Positions 35,832 through 45,030 are shown, counted from the first letter of the stretch. The stretch: DNA of 64,000 nt from Streptomyces coacervatus (GCF_029223485.1 NZ_JARHTP010000002.1:124001-188000); one strand, 5' to 3'. The notes: a model not told the origin generated them from the sequence alone. Translations and numbers: made by a program.

Positions 35832-36710
35832 TTGACCATCGCCCCCCACGCCGACACCACGCCGGCACCGGTGCCGACCCAGTCCACGTACCAGACCCGC
35901 GTCGCGGACTACTGGAACGCCGAGGAGAACCCGGTCAATCTCGAACTCGGCAAGATCGACGACCTCTATCACCACCACTACGGCATCGGCGCGGCCGACT
36001 GGTCCGTGCTCGACGAGTCCGACCCCGACCTGCGCCGGGAGCGGATCACCACCGAACTGCACCGCCTGGAACACGCCCAGGCCGAACTCCTCGCCGGCCA
36101 CCTCGGCCCCCTCTCCCCCGCCGACCGCGTCTTCGACGCCGGCTGCGGGCGCGGCGGCGGCAGTGTCGTGGCGCATCTGCGCTACGGCTGCCACGCGGAC
36201 GGCGTGACGATCTCCGCGAAGCAGGCCGCCTTCGCCAACGAGCAGGCCCGCAAGCGCGACATCGACGACCGGGTGCGCTACCACCACCGCAACATGCTCG
36301 ACACCGGCTTCGCGACCGGTGGGTACGCGGCGTCCTGGAACAACGAGTCGACCATGTACGTCGAGCTGGAGCTGCTGTTCGCCGAGCACGCCCGGCTGCT
36401 GCGCCGCGGCGGGCGCTATGTGGTGGTCACCGGCTGCTACAACGACACCTACGGGCGGGCGTCCCGCGAGGTGTCCCAGATCAACGCCCACTACATCTGC
36501 GACATCCACCCGCGCTCGGAGTACTTCCGGGCGATGGCCCGCCACCGTCTCGTCCCCGTCCACGTACAGGACCTCACGGCCGACGCCATCCCCTACTGGG
36601 AGTTGCGCCGACAGGCCGAGCACCTGGTCACGGGCATCGAGGACACGTTTCTGAACGCGTACCGGAACGGCAGCTTCCAGTACCTGCTGATCGCGGCCGA
36701 CCGGGTCTGA
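35832..36710 (+). CDS. Geranyl diphosphate 2-C-methyltransferase
   Basis: A 292-residue SAM-dependent enzyme that methylates C2 of GPP, giving the substrate of the cyclase. SAM motif I is VFDAGCGRGGGS. RYHHRNMLDTGF and WNNESTMYVELE supply the diphosphate and active-site Glu region. The start is TTG at 35832 with AGGAG six bases upstream, and the N-terminal STYQTRVADYWN is typical of the family. It is the third gene of the 2-MIB operon and is followed by a terminator. Confidence 0.94.
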   Translation: MTIAPHADTTPAPVPTQSTYQTRVADYWNAEENPVNLELGKIDDLYHHHYGIGAADWSVLDESDPDLRRERITTELHRLEHAQAELLAGHLGPLSPADRVFDAGCGRGGGSVVAHLRYGCHADGVTISAKQAAFANEQARKRDIDDRVRYHHRNMLDTGFATGGYAASWNNESTMYVELELLFAEHARLLRRGGRYVVVTGCYNDTYGRASREVSQINAHYICDIHPRSEYFRAMARHRLVPVHVQDLTADAIPYWELRRQAEHLVTGIEDTFLNAYRNGSFQYLLIAADRV

Positions 36711-36736
36711 TCCCCGCTCGCACGCCGTGGGTACTT

Positions 36737-36766
36737 CCCGCGCCGGGGCGCACGCTCCGGCGCGGG
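36737..36766 (+). terminator. Terminator of the 2-MIB operon
   Basis: CCCGCGCCGG (36737-36746) and CCGGCGCGGG (36757-36766) form a perfect 10-bp stem with a ten-base loop, 26 bases after the methyltransferase stop. A third copy of the arm (CCCGCGCCGG) recurs near 36806 and may form alternative structures. Confidence 0.7.
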
Positions 36767-36943
36767 CCCGTGCGGTGAATGCCGTATCCCCGCATCGCAC
36801 GAGCCCGCGCCGGAGTTCCCCCGGGCGGCTCCCCCCTTGAACCGTGGGCATTTACTGTTCTACCTTCGCAACATGGTCGGGGCATCAACGCCCGCTCATC
36901 AGCGGCACAACGAGCGGACGGCAGACGGTCCGGGTGATGCGGA

Positions 36944-37618
36944 ATGCGACCGCACCTCGCTCTGATCGAGGACGATCCCGACTTCGCACTGATGTGCCGT
37001 TCCTATCTGGAGCGCGCGGGCTTCACCGTCACCTGGGCCATGGACGCGCGCGCCGGAAAGGCCGTCCTGTACGAGGGCGGCGTCGATCTCGCCGTCCTCG
37101 ACCTGGGGCTGCCGGACGGCAGCGGTCTGGAACTGCTGCGGGCGCTGCGGTCCACGAGCCGGCTGCCGGTCATCGTCGTCACCGGGCGGGGCGCGGAGGC
37201 CGACCGGGTGGCGGGCCTGGAGATCGGCGCGGACGACTACCTGGTCAAGCCGTTCTCGCAGCGGGAACTGGTGGCCCGTATTCACGCCGTACTGCGCCGC
37301 TCGCAGCCGCCCGAGCTGCCGACCGTGCTCCAGGTGGGCGCGCTGCGCGTCGACTCGGCGGCCCGCCAGGCGTCCGTCGACGGTGTCCTGCTGATGCTGC
37401 GCCCCAAGGAGTACGCACTGCTGGAGATGCTGGCCGCGGCGCCGGGCCGGGTGTTCTCTGCGGAGCAGCTGCTGGAGCGGATCTGGGGCACCTCCTGGCA
37501 GCAGGCCGCGACCGTGGTGGAGCACGTGTACCGACTGCGCGGCAAGCTCGCGGGCCTGCCCGCACCGGCCCCGCGGATCACCACCGTACGAGGCTACGGC
37601 TACCGCCTCGATCCCTGA
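36944..37618 (+). CDS. OmpR-family response regulator
   Basis: A 224-residue two-component regulator. The receiver (1-~118) has the acidic pair EDD, phospho-acceptor Asp in LAVLDLGLPDGSG, and the Thr and Lys in VVTGRG and LVKPF. The C-terminal winged helix has LRPKEYALLEMLAAAPG and ends TTVRGYGYRLDP. It lies 29 bases ahead of the histidine kinase, its probable partner. Targets are unknown. Confidence 0.94.
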   Translation: MRPHLALIEDDPDFALMCRSYLERAGFTVTWAMDARAGKAVLYEGGVDLAVLDLGLPDGSGLELLRALRSTSRLPVIVVTGRGAEADRVAGLEIGADDYLVKPFSQRELVARIHAVLRRSQPPELPTVLQVGALRVDSAARQASVDGVLLMLRPKEYALLEMLAAAPGRVFSAEQLLERIWGTSWQQAATVVEHVYRLRGKLAGLPAPAPRITTVRGYGYRLDP

Positions 37619-37647
37619 GTCACCGCTTCGGCCGCGGAGGTCCGACC

Positions 37648-39318
37648 ATGCCCGATGTGCCGGACTTCCGGAGCCTGTTCGACGCGACGCTCTCCCCGCT
37701 GCTCATCCTCAGCCCCGACTTCACGATCGTCGAGGTCAACCGGGCCTATCTCACGGCGACCCGCACGGAGCGGAGCATCGTCGGGCACCCGATCTTCGAC
37801 GTGTTTCCCGACAACCCGGCCGACCCGTCCGCGGACGGCGTCACCAACCTGCGCCGTTCCCTGGAGACGGTGGCGGCGAGCGGCCGCACGGACACGATGG
37901 CGCTGCAGCGCTACGACATCCCGGACGGCGAGGAGGGCGCCTTCACGGAGCGGTACTGGAGTCCGGTCAACACGCCGGTGCTCGGCGACGACGGGCGCGT
38001 GCGGTACATCATCCACCGGGTCGAGGACGTCACGGAGTTCGTGCATCTGCGCAAGGTGGGGCGGGAGCAGCAGCGGGCGGTGGCCGATGCGCAGATGCGG
38101 GCCGAGGGCATGGAGATCGACCTGTTCGTGCGGGCGCGGGAGATCCGCGAGGTGAACGAGCAGCTGAGCCGGGCCAATCACGACCTGGACGCGGCGGGCC
38201 GCAGGCTGCGGGAGGAGCAGCGGGCCAAGGACCGGTTCATCGCCACGCTCTCGCACGAGCTGCGCAACCCCCTCGCCGCCGCCACCGCGGCCACCGAACT
38301 GCTGGCCCTCGACATGCCGGACGGCCATCCGGCGCTGTCGGTCCTGGAGCGGCAGCTGGGCACCCTCGCGCGGATGAGCAACGACCTGCTGGACGGCACG
38401 CGGGCGGTGACCGGACACCTTGAGCTGGTGTGCGACCCGGTCGATGTGCGGTCCGTCGTGCACGGTGCGTGCGCCGATATCCGGGGCCTGTTCGGACACG
38501 AGGGCCGCACGCTGGGCGTCGTCCTGCCGGCCGAGCCGGTGATGGTGGACGGCGACCGCCTGCGGCTGGCCCAGGTGCTGACGAACCTCCTGTCCAACTC
38601 GCTCAAGTACACCCGGCCGGGCGGACACACCGAGGTCGGCCTGACGGCCGCCGGCGGGCAGGCCCGGCTGACCGTGCGGGACGACGGCATCGGCTTCGAC
38701 CCCGACCGGGCCGAGGAGCTGTTCGGGGTGTTCATGCGGGCGGCACCGGCCGGCCCGGACACCCCCGAGGGCCTGGGGCTGGGGCTCGCGGTGGCGCGGA
38801 CCGTGGTGGAGCTGCACGGCGGACGCATCACCGCGCACAGCGACGGCCCGGGCAAGGGCGCGTCCTTCGCGGTGCTCCTGCCGACGACCGACGCCACGGC
38901 TCCGCGGCAGGGTCGGCCTGCGGCCGTCCGGAGCGCCACTCGCCGGCTGTCCCTCCTGATCGTCGAGGACAACGTGGACCTGGCCGCGACCTACCGCACC
39001 CTGCTGGAACGCCAGGGCCACCAGGTCACGGTGGTGCACACGGGCCGGGACGCCCTCGCCGCCGCCGAGGCCGGCGCCTTCGACGTCGTCCTGTGCGACC
39101 TGGGCCTGCCGGACATCGACGGCTACGCGGTCGCACGCGCCCTGCGCGCGCGGCCGGACGGCGACAGGCTGCGCCTCATCGCGGTGTCCGGGTTCAGCCA
39201 GGGCACCGACCGCGCGCTGTCCCGGGCGGCCGGGTTCGACGCCCACCTGGCCAAACCGCTGCCGCTGACCGATCTGCTGGATGTCCTTCAGCGGCTGGAG
39301 CGGCAGGACCGCGCCTGA
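37648..39318 (+). CDS. Soluble hybrid histidine kinase: PAS - HisKA - HATPase - receiver
   Basis: A 556-residue cytoplasmic hybrid kinase. A PAS domain (~1-130: LSPLLILSPDFTIVEVNRAYL) is followed by a coiled coil. HisKA has the phospho-His in ATLSHELRNPLAAA. HATPase has the N box LTNLLSNSLKYT, DDGIGFD and GLGLGLAVARTVVE. The C-terminal receiver has the acidic VEDN and Asp in VVLCDLGLPDIDG. No membrane helix or HPt domain is present, so it may sense a cytosolic signal and relay to the upstream regulator. GGAGG lies seven to eight bases before the ATG at 37648. Confidence 0.92.
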   Translation: MPDVPDFRSLFDATLSPLLILSPDFTIVEVNRAYLTATRTERSIVGHPIFDVFPDNPADPSADGVTNLRRSLETVAASGRTDTMALQRYDIPDGEEGAFTERYWSPVNTPVLGDDGRVRYIIHRVEDVTEFVHLRKVGREQQRAVADAQMRAEGMEIDLFVRAREIREVNEQLSRANHDLDAAGRRLREEQRAKDRFIATLSHELRNPLAAATAATELLALDMPDGHPALSVLERQLGTLARMSNDLLDGTRAVTGHLELVCDPVDVRSVVHGACADIRGLFGHEGRTLGVVLPAEPVMVDGDRLRLAQVLTNLLSNSLKYTRPGGHTEVGLTAAGGQARLTVRDDGIGFDPDRAEELFGVFMRAAPAGPDTPEGLGLGLAVARTVVELHGGRITAHSDGPGKGASFAVLLPTTDATAPRQGRPAAVRSATRRLSLLIVEDNVDLAATYRTLLERQGHQVTVVHTGRDALAAAEAGAFDVVLCDLGLPDIDGYAVARALRARPDGDRLRLIAVSGFSQGTDRALSRAAGFDAHLAKPLPLTDLLDVLQRLERQDRA

Positions 39319-39400
39319 ACTCACCCGCGTGTCTTCCGCGTTGGGCCCGCTTGTGCTTGCCTGAGGAGCCGTTTTCGCCTGCCGGGGCAGGAGTTGCCGT

Positions 39401-40315
39401 ATGCGGAAGCCGTGGTTCGTGGGGATGCTGCTGAGCGGAGTGCTGCTGCTCGGCGCGTGCGGCGACCCGTCGTCAGGGCCGGAACAGACGCCGCCCTCCC
39501 CCGCCGTACCGGGAGCGTCCGCCGCGACGACCCACCAAAGGGCGCCCGCCTCCCCCGACGTGCCCGCCGTGGCGCCGCGCGTGCTGTACCTCGGGGACTC
39601 GCTCGCGATGGAGGCCCAGAACGTGCTCGGGCAGGAGCTGCGCAGGGACCTGAAGGCGAAGTACACGAGCGCGCCGTACTCGGGCACCACGTTGTGCGAC
39701 TATCTGGAGGGCACCGGGGCGAAGTCGCTGGTGCCGGACGCGGACAAGGCGGCCGCGCTGGTCCGTGCGCAGCATCCGGACTATGTGGTCATGCAGTTCT
39801 GGGGCAACGCGTGGGGCTACACGTGGTGCATGGACGGCATCACGTACAACGCCTCGCAGCAGAAGTACTTCACGCGCTACAAGGCCGACCTGAGCCGCCT
39901 CACCGAGCAGATCGCCGCGGCGGGCGGCAGCAAGCGTCCGAAGATCGTGTGGGTGCTGCAGGGCCCGGACCCGATCACCCCCGACCGGGTGCGGCGCGTG
40001 AACGAGATGTACGAGAAGCAGGCCGCCGCCTCGGGCGACATGGTCGCCGACGGGGGCGCCACGGTGAGTCCCACAAGGGCCCGCTACACCTGGGCCCAGT
40101 ATCTGCCGTGCACCTCCTACGAGCACGAACACCCGGACTACTGCACCCAGTCGAACCGCGACCGGACCGCTCTCCACCTCGACAAGGACTATCTGCACTT
40201 CTGTCTGGCGCCCACCACTTCCACGCCGAAGCCATGCCCGGTGCGCTCCCCGGGCATCCTGCGGATCACCCGCGAGATCACGCGCGTGATCGGGGAACGA
40301 GTTCGTTCTCGATGA
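39401..40315 (+). CDS. SGNH-hydrolase-like lipoprotein
   Basis: A 304-residue lipoprotein. The lipobox is LLLGAC, with Cys20. A Pro/Ser/Ala-rich tether precedes an SGNH domain: block I VLYLGDSLAMEAQ with the Ser nucleophile, an Asn-containing QFWGNAWGYTW region, and a C-terminal LDKDYLHFC with a D-x-x-H-like pair. Several Cys suggest disulphides. Such proteins are probable cell-wall or polysaccharide acyl esterases. GCAGGAGTTGCCGT precedes the ATG at 39401. The 3' end overlaps the antisense end of the TetR pseudogene. Confidence 0.82.
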   Translation: MRKPWFVGMLLSGVLLLGACGDPSSGPEQTPPSPAVPGASAATTHQRAPASPDVPAVAPRVLYLGDSLAMEAQNVLGQELRRDLKAKYTSAPYSGTTLCDYLEGTGAKSLVPDADKAAALVRAQHPDYVVMQFWGNAWGYTWCMDGITYNASQQKYFTRYKADLSRLTEQIAAAGGSKRPKIVWVLQGPDPITPDRVRRVNEMYEKQAAASGDMVADGGATVSPTRARYTWAQYLPCTSYEHEHPDYCTQSNRDRTALHLDKDYLHFCLAPTTSTPKPCPVRSPGILRITREITRVIGERVRSR

Positions 40316-40790
40316 GCCGGTTGAGGTGCCGCCGGGCCTCCTGGGTGCTCAACGGGGGGTGGCTGGCGCAGCCTTTGCAGGGCGAGGCCGTCGGCGAGGG
40401 CGGCAAGGCGGATGGTGCAGCCGTCGAGGTCGTCGGAGTCGAACTCGCCGTCGGCGACGCCTCGTTCGGCCAGTTCGCGGATCTGCAGGTGCCAGGCCTC
40501 GTAGCGTTCGGCCTGGCCGCGCGCGAAGGCCTCGTCCGTGCCCTGCTCGCCCGCGTTCCAGTAGTCGAACCACATCCGCCAGGCCCGGTAGGTGTCCTCG
40601 GTGAACAGCGCGTCGACGAGCAGCCGAAGCGCCTCGGCCCCCGTGGTCGCCTGCTCGGCGGCCTCGCTGAGCTCGGCGTAGTACCGCTCGATGCGCAGCA
40701 CCATGGCCTCGGAGAGGATCTCCTGCACGCTGCCGAAGTGGTAGGTGACGGTGCCCACGGACACCCCGGCGGCCGCGCTCAGCCGCTGAC
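40278..40790 (-). pseudogene. TetR-family regulator, 5'-truncated and frameshifted
   Basis: The HTH survives only from helix 2 onwards (RLSAAAGVSVGTVTYHFGSVQEIL); the first ~30 residues and the start codon are missing at the junction with the ABC permease end near 40785. The body (ATTGAEALRLLVDALFTED, RMWFDYWNAGEQGTDEAF) is normal. At a run of six C (near 40365) the frame slips; after it the sister frame gives the natural C-terminus LSTQEARRHLNRLIENELV ending at 40278. Both lesions make a working repressor unlikely, unless the slip is a sequencing error. Confidence 0.75.
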
Positions 40791-41369
40791 CTCTCGGGCC
40801 CACGGCAGCAGCCGCTCCAGCAGCACGACGAGGTAGAAGAGCAGCACGCTCATAACGCTGAGCAAGGCCATCGCGGCGAAGGCGCGGGGGGTGTCGGCGT
40901 TGCCGCCGGAGGCCACGATGACGTAGCCGAGGCCTTGGTCGCCGCCCGCGAACTCGCCGACGACGGCCAGGGTGACGCCGAGTCGCAGCCCGGTGAAGAC
41001 CTGGGGCAGCGCCCGGGGAATGCGTAGTTTGCGGTAGGTCTGCCAGCGGGAGGCGGTGAGCGAGCGCGCCAGTTCGGTCAGTTCCAGGGGTACCGGGGTC
41101 GGCCCGGCCATCGTCGCCACCACGACGGGGAACCAGGCGAGCAGGGCGACCATGAACACCTTGGGGGCGGTGCCGAAGCCCAGCCAGACCACGAGGAGCG
41201 GTGCGACCGCGATCTTGGGGACCGCGTTGACGGCCACCAGGAGCGGCATCACCGCGCGTTCCACGGTGCGGGAGGCTGTGAGCAGCACGGCCGTGGCAAG
41301 GCCCGCTGCCACGGCCAGTGCGAAGCCGACCGCCGTCTCGGCGAACGTCTGCCAGGTCTGGCGGAGCAC
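40779..41369 (-). pseudogene. ABC transporter permease (SsuC/TauC type), N-terminal truncation
   Basis: About 196 residues of a nitrate/sulfonate/taurine-type permease remain: ETAVGFALAVAAGLATAVLL, the EAA-like loop LELTELARSLTASRWQTYRKLRIPR (conserved coupling loop, key residues ELAR...G replaced by A) and helices to ERLLPWAREVSG. The first ~60-70 residues with one or two helices are missing at 41369, where the opposite strand turns into an ATPase fragment. The stop at 40779 abuts the truncated TetR. Confidence 0.7.
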
Positions 41370-41782
41370 TCGACGGCTTTCAGCGGCGGCTTCCGCACGA
41401 GCTGTCCGGCGGGATGCAGCAGCGGGTGGGGCTGTGCCGCTCGCTCATGCAGCGCCCCCGGGTCCTGCTGATGGACGAGCCCTTCTCCGCGCTCGACGCG
41501 CTCACCCTGGACGAGTTGTGCGCCGAGTTGCAGCGTACGCACCAAGAGCATCCGACCACCGTCGTCCTCGTCACCCACTCCGTGGACGAGGCGGTCCTGC
41601 TCGCCGACCGGGTGGTCGTCCTCACTCCCCGCCCCGGCCGGATCCATACGGTCCTCGACATCACGCTTCCCCGGCCCCGCACCCGTACCGAGGCCGACCA
41701 GGCGGAGCAACTGGCCCGCCGCGCTGCCGAGTTGCACGTGCTCCTGCTGGACAGCGAGCACAGCGGGCGCAACGAGTCCTGA
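41369..41782 (+). pseudogene. ABC transporter ATPase (SsuB/TauB type), C-terminal half
   Basis: The fragment begins abruptly at LDGFQRRLPHELSGGMQQRVG, the signature region. It continues with Walker B VLLMDEPFSALDA, the H-loop VLVTHSVDEAV and the C-terminal VVVLTPRPGRIH. Walker A and the Q-loop, ~120 residues, are absent, so the protein cannot hydrolyse ATP. It is head-to-head with the permease fragment, whereas such genes normally share a strand; an inversion with deletion is the simplest cause. Confidence 0.78.
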
Positions 41783-41818
41783 ACCCACCGCGCGCAACTT
41801 CCGCCCCAGCAAGCGCTG

Positions 41819-41846
41819 TTGACATCACACAGCAGACGCATAACGT
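41819..41846 (+). promoter_or_regulatory. Promoter of the arabinofuranosidase gene
   Basis: TTGACA (41819-41824) and TAACGT (41841-41846) are 16 bases apart in a short AT-richer stretch. The gap of ~100 bases to the ATG at 41950 leaves room for an operator; AAGCGCT sits just before the -35. Confidence 0.45.
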
Positions 41847-41949
41847 GTCCACCGCACAGCATGTCGCACAACATTCGGTATTTCGAACCGGAGTGGGGGA
41901 TGGAGGGACACCGTCACCCCGGCTCCTCGACATGCAAAGGACATCGGTG

Positions 41950-44478
41950 ATGACCCCACCCCTCGGCAGACGTCAGTTCCTCGCCGCCACCGGTACCGCC
42001 TCGGCGGCTCTCGCCCTCGCAGGCACAGGGACCGCGCACGCCGCCGGAGCCGCCCCGGCCGCCGCGACCCCGGTGCGGCCCTTCCCCCTCACCGCGGTGG
42101 CCCTGCTCGACAGCCCCTTCCGGGACAATCAGCGCCGCAACTCGGCCTATCTGCGCTTCGTCGGCCTCGACCGGCTGCTGCACACCTTCCGAACCAACGT
42201 CGGCCTGCCCAGCACCGCACAGCCCTGCGGAGGCTGGGAGGAGCCGAGCGTGGAGCTGCGCGGCCACTCCACCGGCCATCTGCTGTCCGGGCTCGCCCTC
42301 GCCTACGCGAACACCGGGGAGACGGCGTTACGGGACAAGGGCCGCACCCTCGTCGCCGAACTCGCCAAGTGCCAGGCCGCCTCGCCCGCCGCCGGGTTCG
42401 GCAAGGGCTATCTGTCCGCGTTCCCGGAGAGCTTCTTCGACCGGCTGGAGGCCGGGAGCGGGGTGTGGGCGCCGTACTACACGATCCACAAAATCATGGC
42501 GGGACTGGTCGAGCAGTACCGGCTGGCCGGGAACGAGCAGGCCCTGGACGTGGTGCTCCAGCAGGCGCGGTGGGTCGATGCGCGCACCGCAAAGCTGTCG
42601 TACGAGCAGATGCAGCGGGTGCTGGAGACCGAGTTCGGCGGGATGAACGACGTGCTCGCCGATCTGCACGCCCTCACCGGAGACGGCAAGTGGCTCGACG
42701 TCGCCGAGCGCTTCACCCACGCCCGTGTCTTCGACCCGCTGGCCCGGAACGAGGACCGGCTCGCCGGTCTGCACGCCAACACGCAGATCCCGAAGATGGT
42801 CGGCGCCCTGCGGCTGTGGGAGGAGGGCCGGCCCGAGCGCTACCGCACGGTCGCCGCGAACTTCTGGCAGATCGTCACCGACCATCACTCGTACGTCATC
42901 GGCGGCAACAGCAACGGCGAGGCCTTCCACGAACCGGATGTCGTCGCCGGGCAGTTGTCCGACAACACCTGCGAGAACTGCAACAGCTACAACATGCTGA
43001 AGCTGACCCGGCTGCTGCACTGCCACACACCGGACCGCACCGACCTGCTCGACTACTACGAGCGCACCCTGTTCAACCAGATGCTGGGCGAGCAGGACCC
43101 TAACTCCGCGCACGGCTTCAACATCTACTACACCGGTCTGGCACCCGGTTCGTTCAAACGTCAGCCGTCCTTCATGGGCACCGACCCGAACGCCTACTCC
43201 ACCGACTACGACAACTTCTCCTGCGACCACGGCACGGGCATGGAGACGCAGGCCAAGCTCGCCGACACGATCTACACGCACGACGACCGGGGCCTGCTGG
43301 TCAACCTGTTCATCCCGTCGCAGGTCGTCTGGCGTGAGCAGGGCATCACCTGGCGGCAGACCACCGGCTTCCCCGACAGCTCCACGACCGCCTTGACGGT
43401 GACCGCCGGGGGCGCCACGCACCGGCTGCAGGTCCGTATCCCGTCCTGGGCCTCGGGCGCCCAGGCCACCCTCAACGGCAGTGCGCTGCCCGACCGCCCG
43501 AAGCCCGGCAGCTGGCTCACCGTGGAGCGCGCCTGGCGCACCGGCGACCGGGTCGAGGTGTCCCTGCCGATGCGCACGGCCGTCGAGGCGACCCCCGACG
43601 ACCCCGACGTCCAGGCGGTGCTGCACGGCCCGGTGGTCCTGGCGGGAGCCTACGGCGACCGGGCGAACTCCTGGCTGCCCCGCCTCGACGTCGGCTCCGT
43701 ACGGCAGACGTCGTCGAACCCGCTGCGCTTCACCGCCCGCGCCGACGGCGAGGACGTGACCCTGCTGCCCATCGCCCGCGTCCATCACCAGCACTACTCG
43801 GTGTACTGGCTGACCGGCGAACCCCCGCCCCCGCCCCCGCAGTTCGCCGCCTGGCACCGTTTCGACGAGACGTCGGGCACCACCGCGGCCGACGCGACCG
43901 GCAACGGCAAGGCGGCCCAACTGGTGGGCGGTGCCTCATGGTCGGCGTCCGGGCGGATCGGCGGGGCCGTGGCGCTGGACGGAGGGGACGGCCATGTCGC
44001 CCTGGCCGATGACCTGTTGGCGGGCGCCTCCGCGTACTCCCTCGCCGCCTGGGTACGGCTGGACGGGCAGCCGGGCGCCTGGAGCCGGATCTTCGACATC
44101 GGCACCGGCGTCACCGCCAACCTGTTCCTCACCCCGCTCAGCGGCGACGGCACCCTGCGGTTCGCGATCACCGCCGGCGGTGCGGGCGGCGAGCAGCGCA
44201 TCGACGCCGATCCACTGCCCGCCGGCCGCTGGGTGCACGTGGCGGTGGCCTACGGCGGCGGGAGTGCCGTCCTGTACGTCGACGGCGCCGAAGCCGGCCG
44301 GAACGCGAGCGTCACCGTGGAGCCGCGCCACTTCGGCAACCACATCCGCGCCGGGTACCTCGGCCGGTCGCAGTACGCCGATCCGTATCTGAAGGGCGCC
44401 GTCGACGACTTCCGGGTCTACGGCAAAGCACTGAGCGCCGCCGAGGTGGCGGCGCTGGCTCAGGCCTCCTCCGCGTAG
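41950..44478 (+). CDS. Secreted GH127/GH146-type beta-L-arabinofuranosidase (DUF1680) with C-terminal LamG domain
   Basis: An 842-residue exported enzyme. A Tat signal (LGRRQFLAATGTASAALAL) follows the ATG at 41950, chosen over ATG 41932 because AAAGGA lies nine bases upstream. The (alpha/alpha)6 catalytic domain has GHSTGHLLSGLALAY, WAPYYTIHKIMAGL and the zinc-site segments ENCNSYNML (Glu342, Cys344) and FSCDHGTGMET (Cys425). Cys425 aligns with the Cys417 nucleophile of HypBA1; the adjacent second Cys is Asp426 here. After a Pro stretch, residues ~640-842 form a LamG jelly-roll (FDETSGTTAADATGNG...DDFRVYGKALSAAEVAAL). The predicted substrate is L-arabinofuranosyl plant glycan. Confidence 0.88.
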   Translation: MTPPLGRRQFLAATGTASAALALAGTGTAHAAGAAPAAATPVRPFPLTAVALLDSPFRDNQRRNSAYLRFVGLDRLLHTFRTNVGLPSTAQPCGGWEEPSVELRGHSTGHLLSGLALAYANTGETALRDKGRTLVAELAKCQAASPAAGFGKGYLSAFPESFFDRLEAGSGVWAPYYTIHKIMAGLVEQYRLAGNEQALDVVLQQARWVDARTAKLSYEQMQRVLETEFGGMNDVLADLHALTGDGKWLDVAERFTHARVFDPLARNEDRLAGLHANTQIPKMVGALRLWEEGRPERYRTVAANFWQIVTDHHSYVIGGNSNGEAFHEPDVVAGQLSDNTCENCNSYNMLKLTRLLHCHTPDRTDLLDYYERTLFNQMLGEQDPNSAHGFNIYYTGLAPGSFKRQPSFMGTDPNAYSTDYDNFSCDHGTGMETQAKLADTIYTHDDRGLLVNLFIPSQVVWREQGITWRQTTGFPDSSTTALTVTAGGATHRLQVRIPSWASGAQATLNGSALPDRPKPGSWLTVERAWRTGDRVEVSLPMRTAVEATPDDPDVQAVLHGPVVLAGAYGDRANSWLPRLDVGSVRQTSSNPLRFTARADGEDVTLLPIARVHHQHYSVYWLTGEPPPPPPQFAAWHRFDETSGTTAADATGNGKAAQLVGGASWSASGRIGGAVALDGGDGHVALADDLLAGASAYSLAAWVRLDGQPGAWSRIFDIGTGVTANLFLTPLSGDGTLRFAITAGGAGGEQRIDADPLPAGRWVHVAVAYGGGSAVLYVDGAEAGRNASVTVEPRHFGNHIRAGYLGRSQYADPYLKGAVDDFRVYGKALSAAEVAALAQASSA

Positions 44479-44491
44479 TGGAGGCGCAGGT

Positions 44492-44534
44492 GCGGCCGGT
44501 CCGCCCCCTCCCCCGTGGAGGGCGGACCGGCCGC
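44492..44534. terminator. Bidirectional terminator between convergent genes
   Basis: GCGGCCGGTCCGCCC (44492-44506) and its exact complement (44520-44534) form a 15-bp stem with a 13-base loop. It sits between the arabinofuranosidase stop (44478) and the VOC gene stop (44548). Confidence 0.85.
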
Positions 44535-44547
44535 TGCTCAGTGGGTG

Positions 44548-45030
44548 TCACTCCCCCGCGTAGGCCCTCTCCAGGGCGGCGATGTCGAACTTGCTCATCG
44601 CCATGAACGCCTTGGTCGTGCGGGACGCCTTCTCCTGGTCCGCATCGCTGATCATGTCGATGAGCTTGTCGGGCACGACCTGCCAGGACAGGCCGTACCT
44701 GTCCTTGAGCCAGCCACAGGGGCCGGGCTCGCCGCCGCCCTCGGTCAGCTTGGTCCAGTAGTAGTCGATCTCCTCCTGGTCCGCGCAGAAGATCTGGAAG
44801 GAGACCGACTCGTTGAACTTGAACTGCGGGCCGCCGTTCAGCGCGACGAACTTCTGGCCGTTGGCCGTGAACTCCACCGCCAGCACCGAGCCGGCGGGGC
44901 CCGCTCCTCCCTCGACGTTGCGGCCGACGCGACCGATGCTGGAGTTCTTGAAGATCGACACGTAGAAGTGGGCGGCCTCCTCGGCCTGGCCGTCGTACCA
45001 GAGACACGTGGTGAATCCGTCGGTGGTCAT
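44548..45030 (-). CDS. PhnB-like VOC protein (3-demethylubiquinone methyltransferase-like fold)
   Basis: A 160-residue single-domain protein of the PhnB/YjdN group: CLWYDGQAEEAAHFYVSIFKNS, VEFTANGQKFVALNGGPQF, SVSFQIFCADQEEIDYYW and DRYGLSWQVVP. The ATG at 45030 has AGGAGGTG five to six bases upstream, a near-perfect ribosome site. The function of this group is unclear despite the methyltransferase label used in databases. It is convergent with the arabinofuranosidase gene. Confidence 0.9.
   Translation of the reverse strand: MTTDGFTTCLWYDGQAEEAAHFYVSIFKNSSIGRVGRNVEGGAGPAGSVLAVEFTANGQKFVALNGGPQFKFNESVSFQIFCADQEEIDYYWTKLTEGGGEPGPCGWLKDRYGLSWQVVPDKLIDMISDADQEKASRTTKAFMAMSKFDIAALERAYAGE

Noticed and set aside
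36844..37647. Upstream extension of the histidine kinase frame to 824 codons
   Set aside because: The extension lies out of frame over the response regulator; the PAS domain and a GGAGG site fix the start at 37648.
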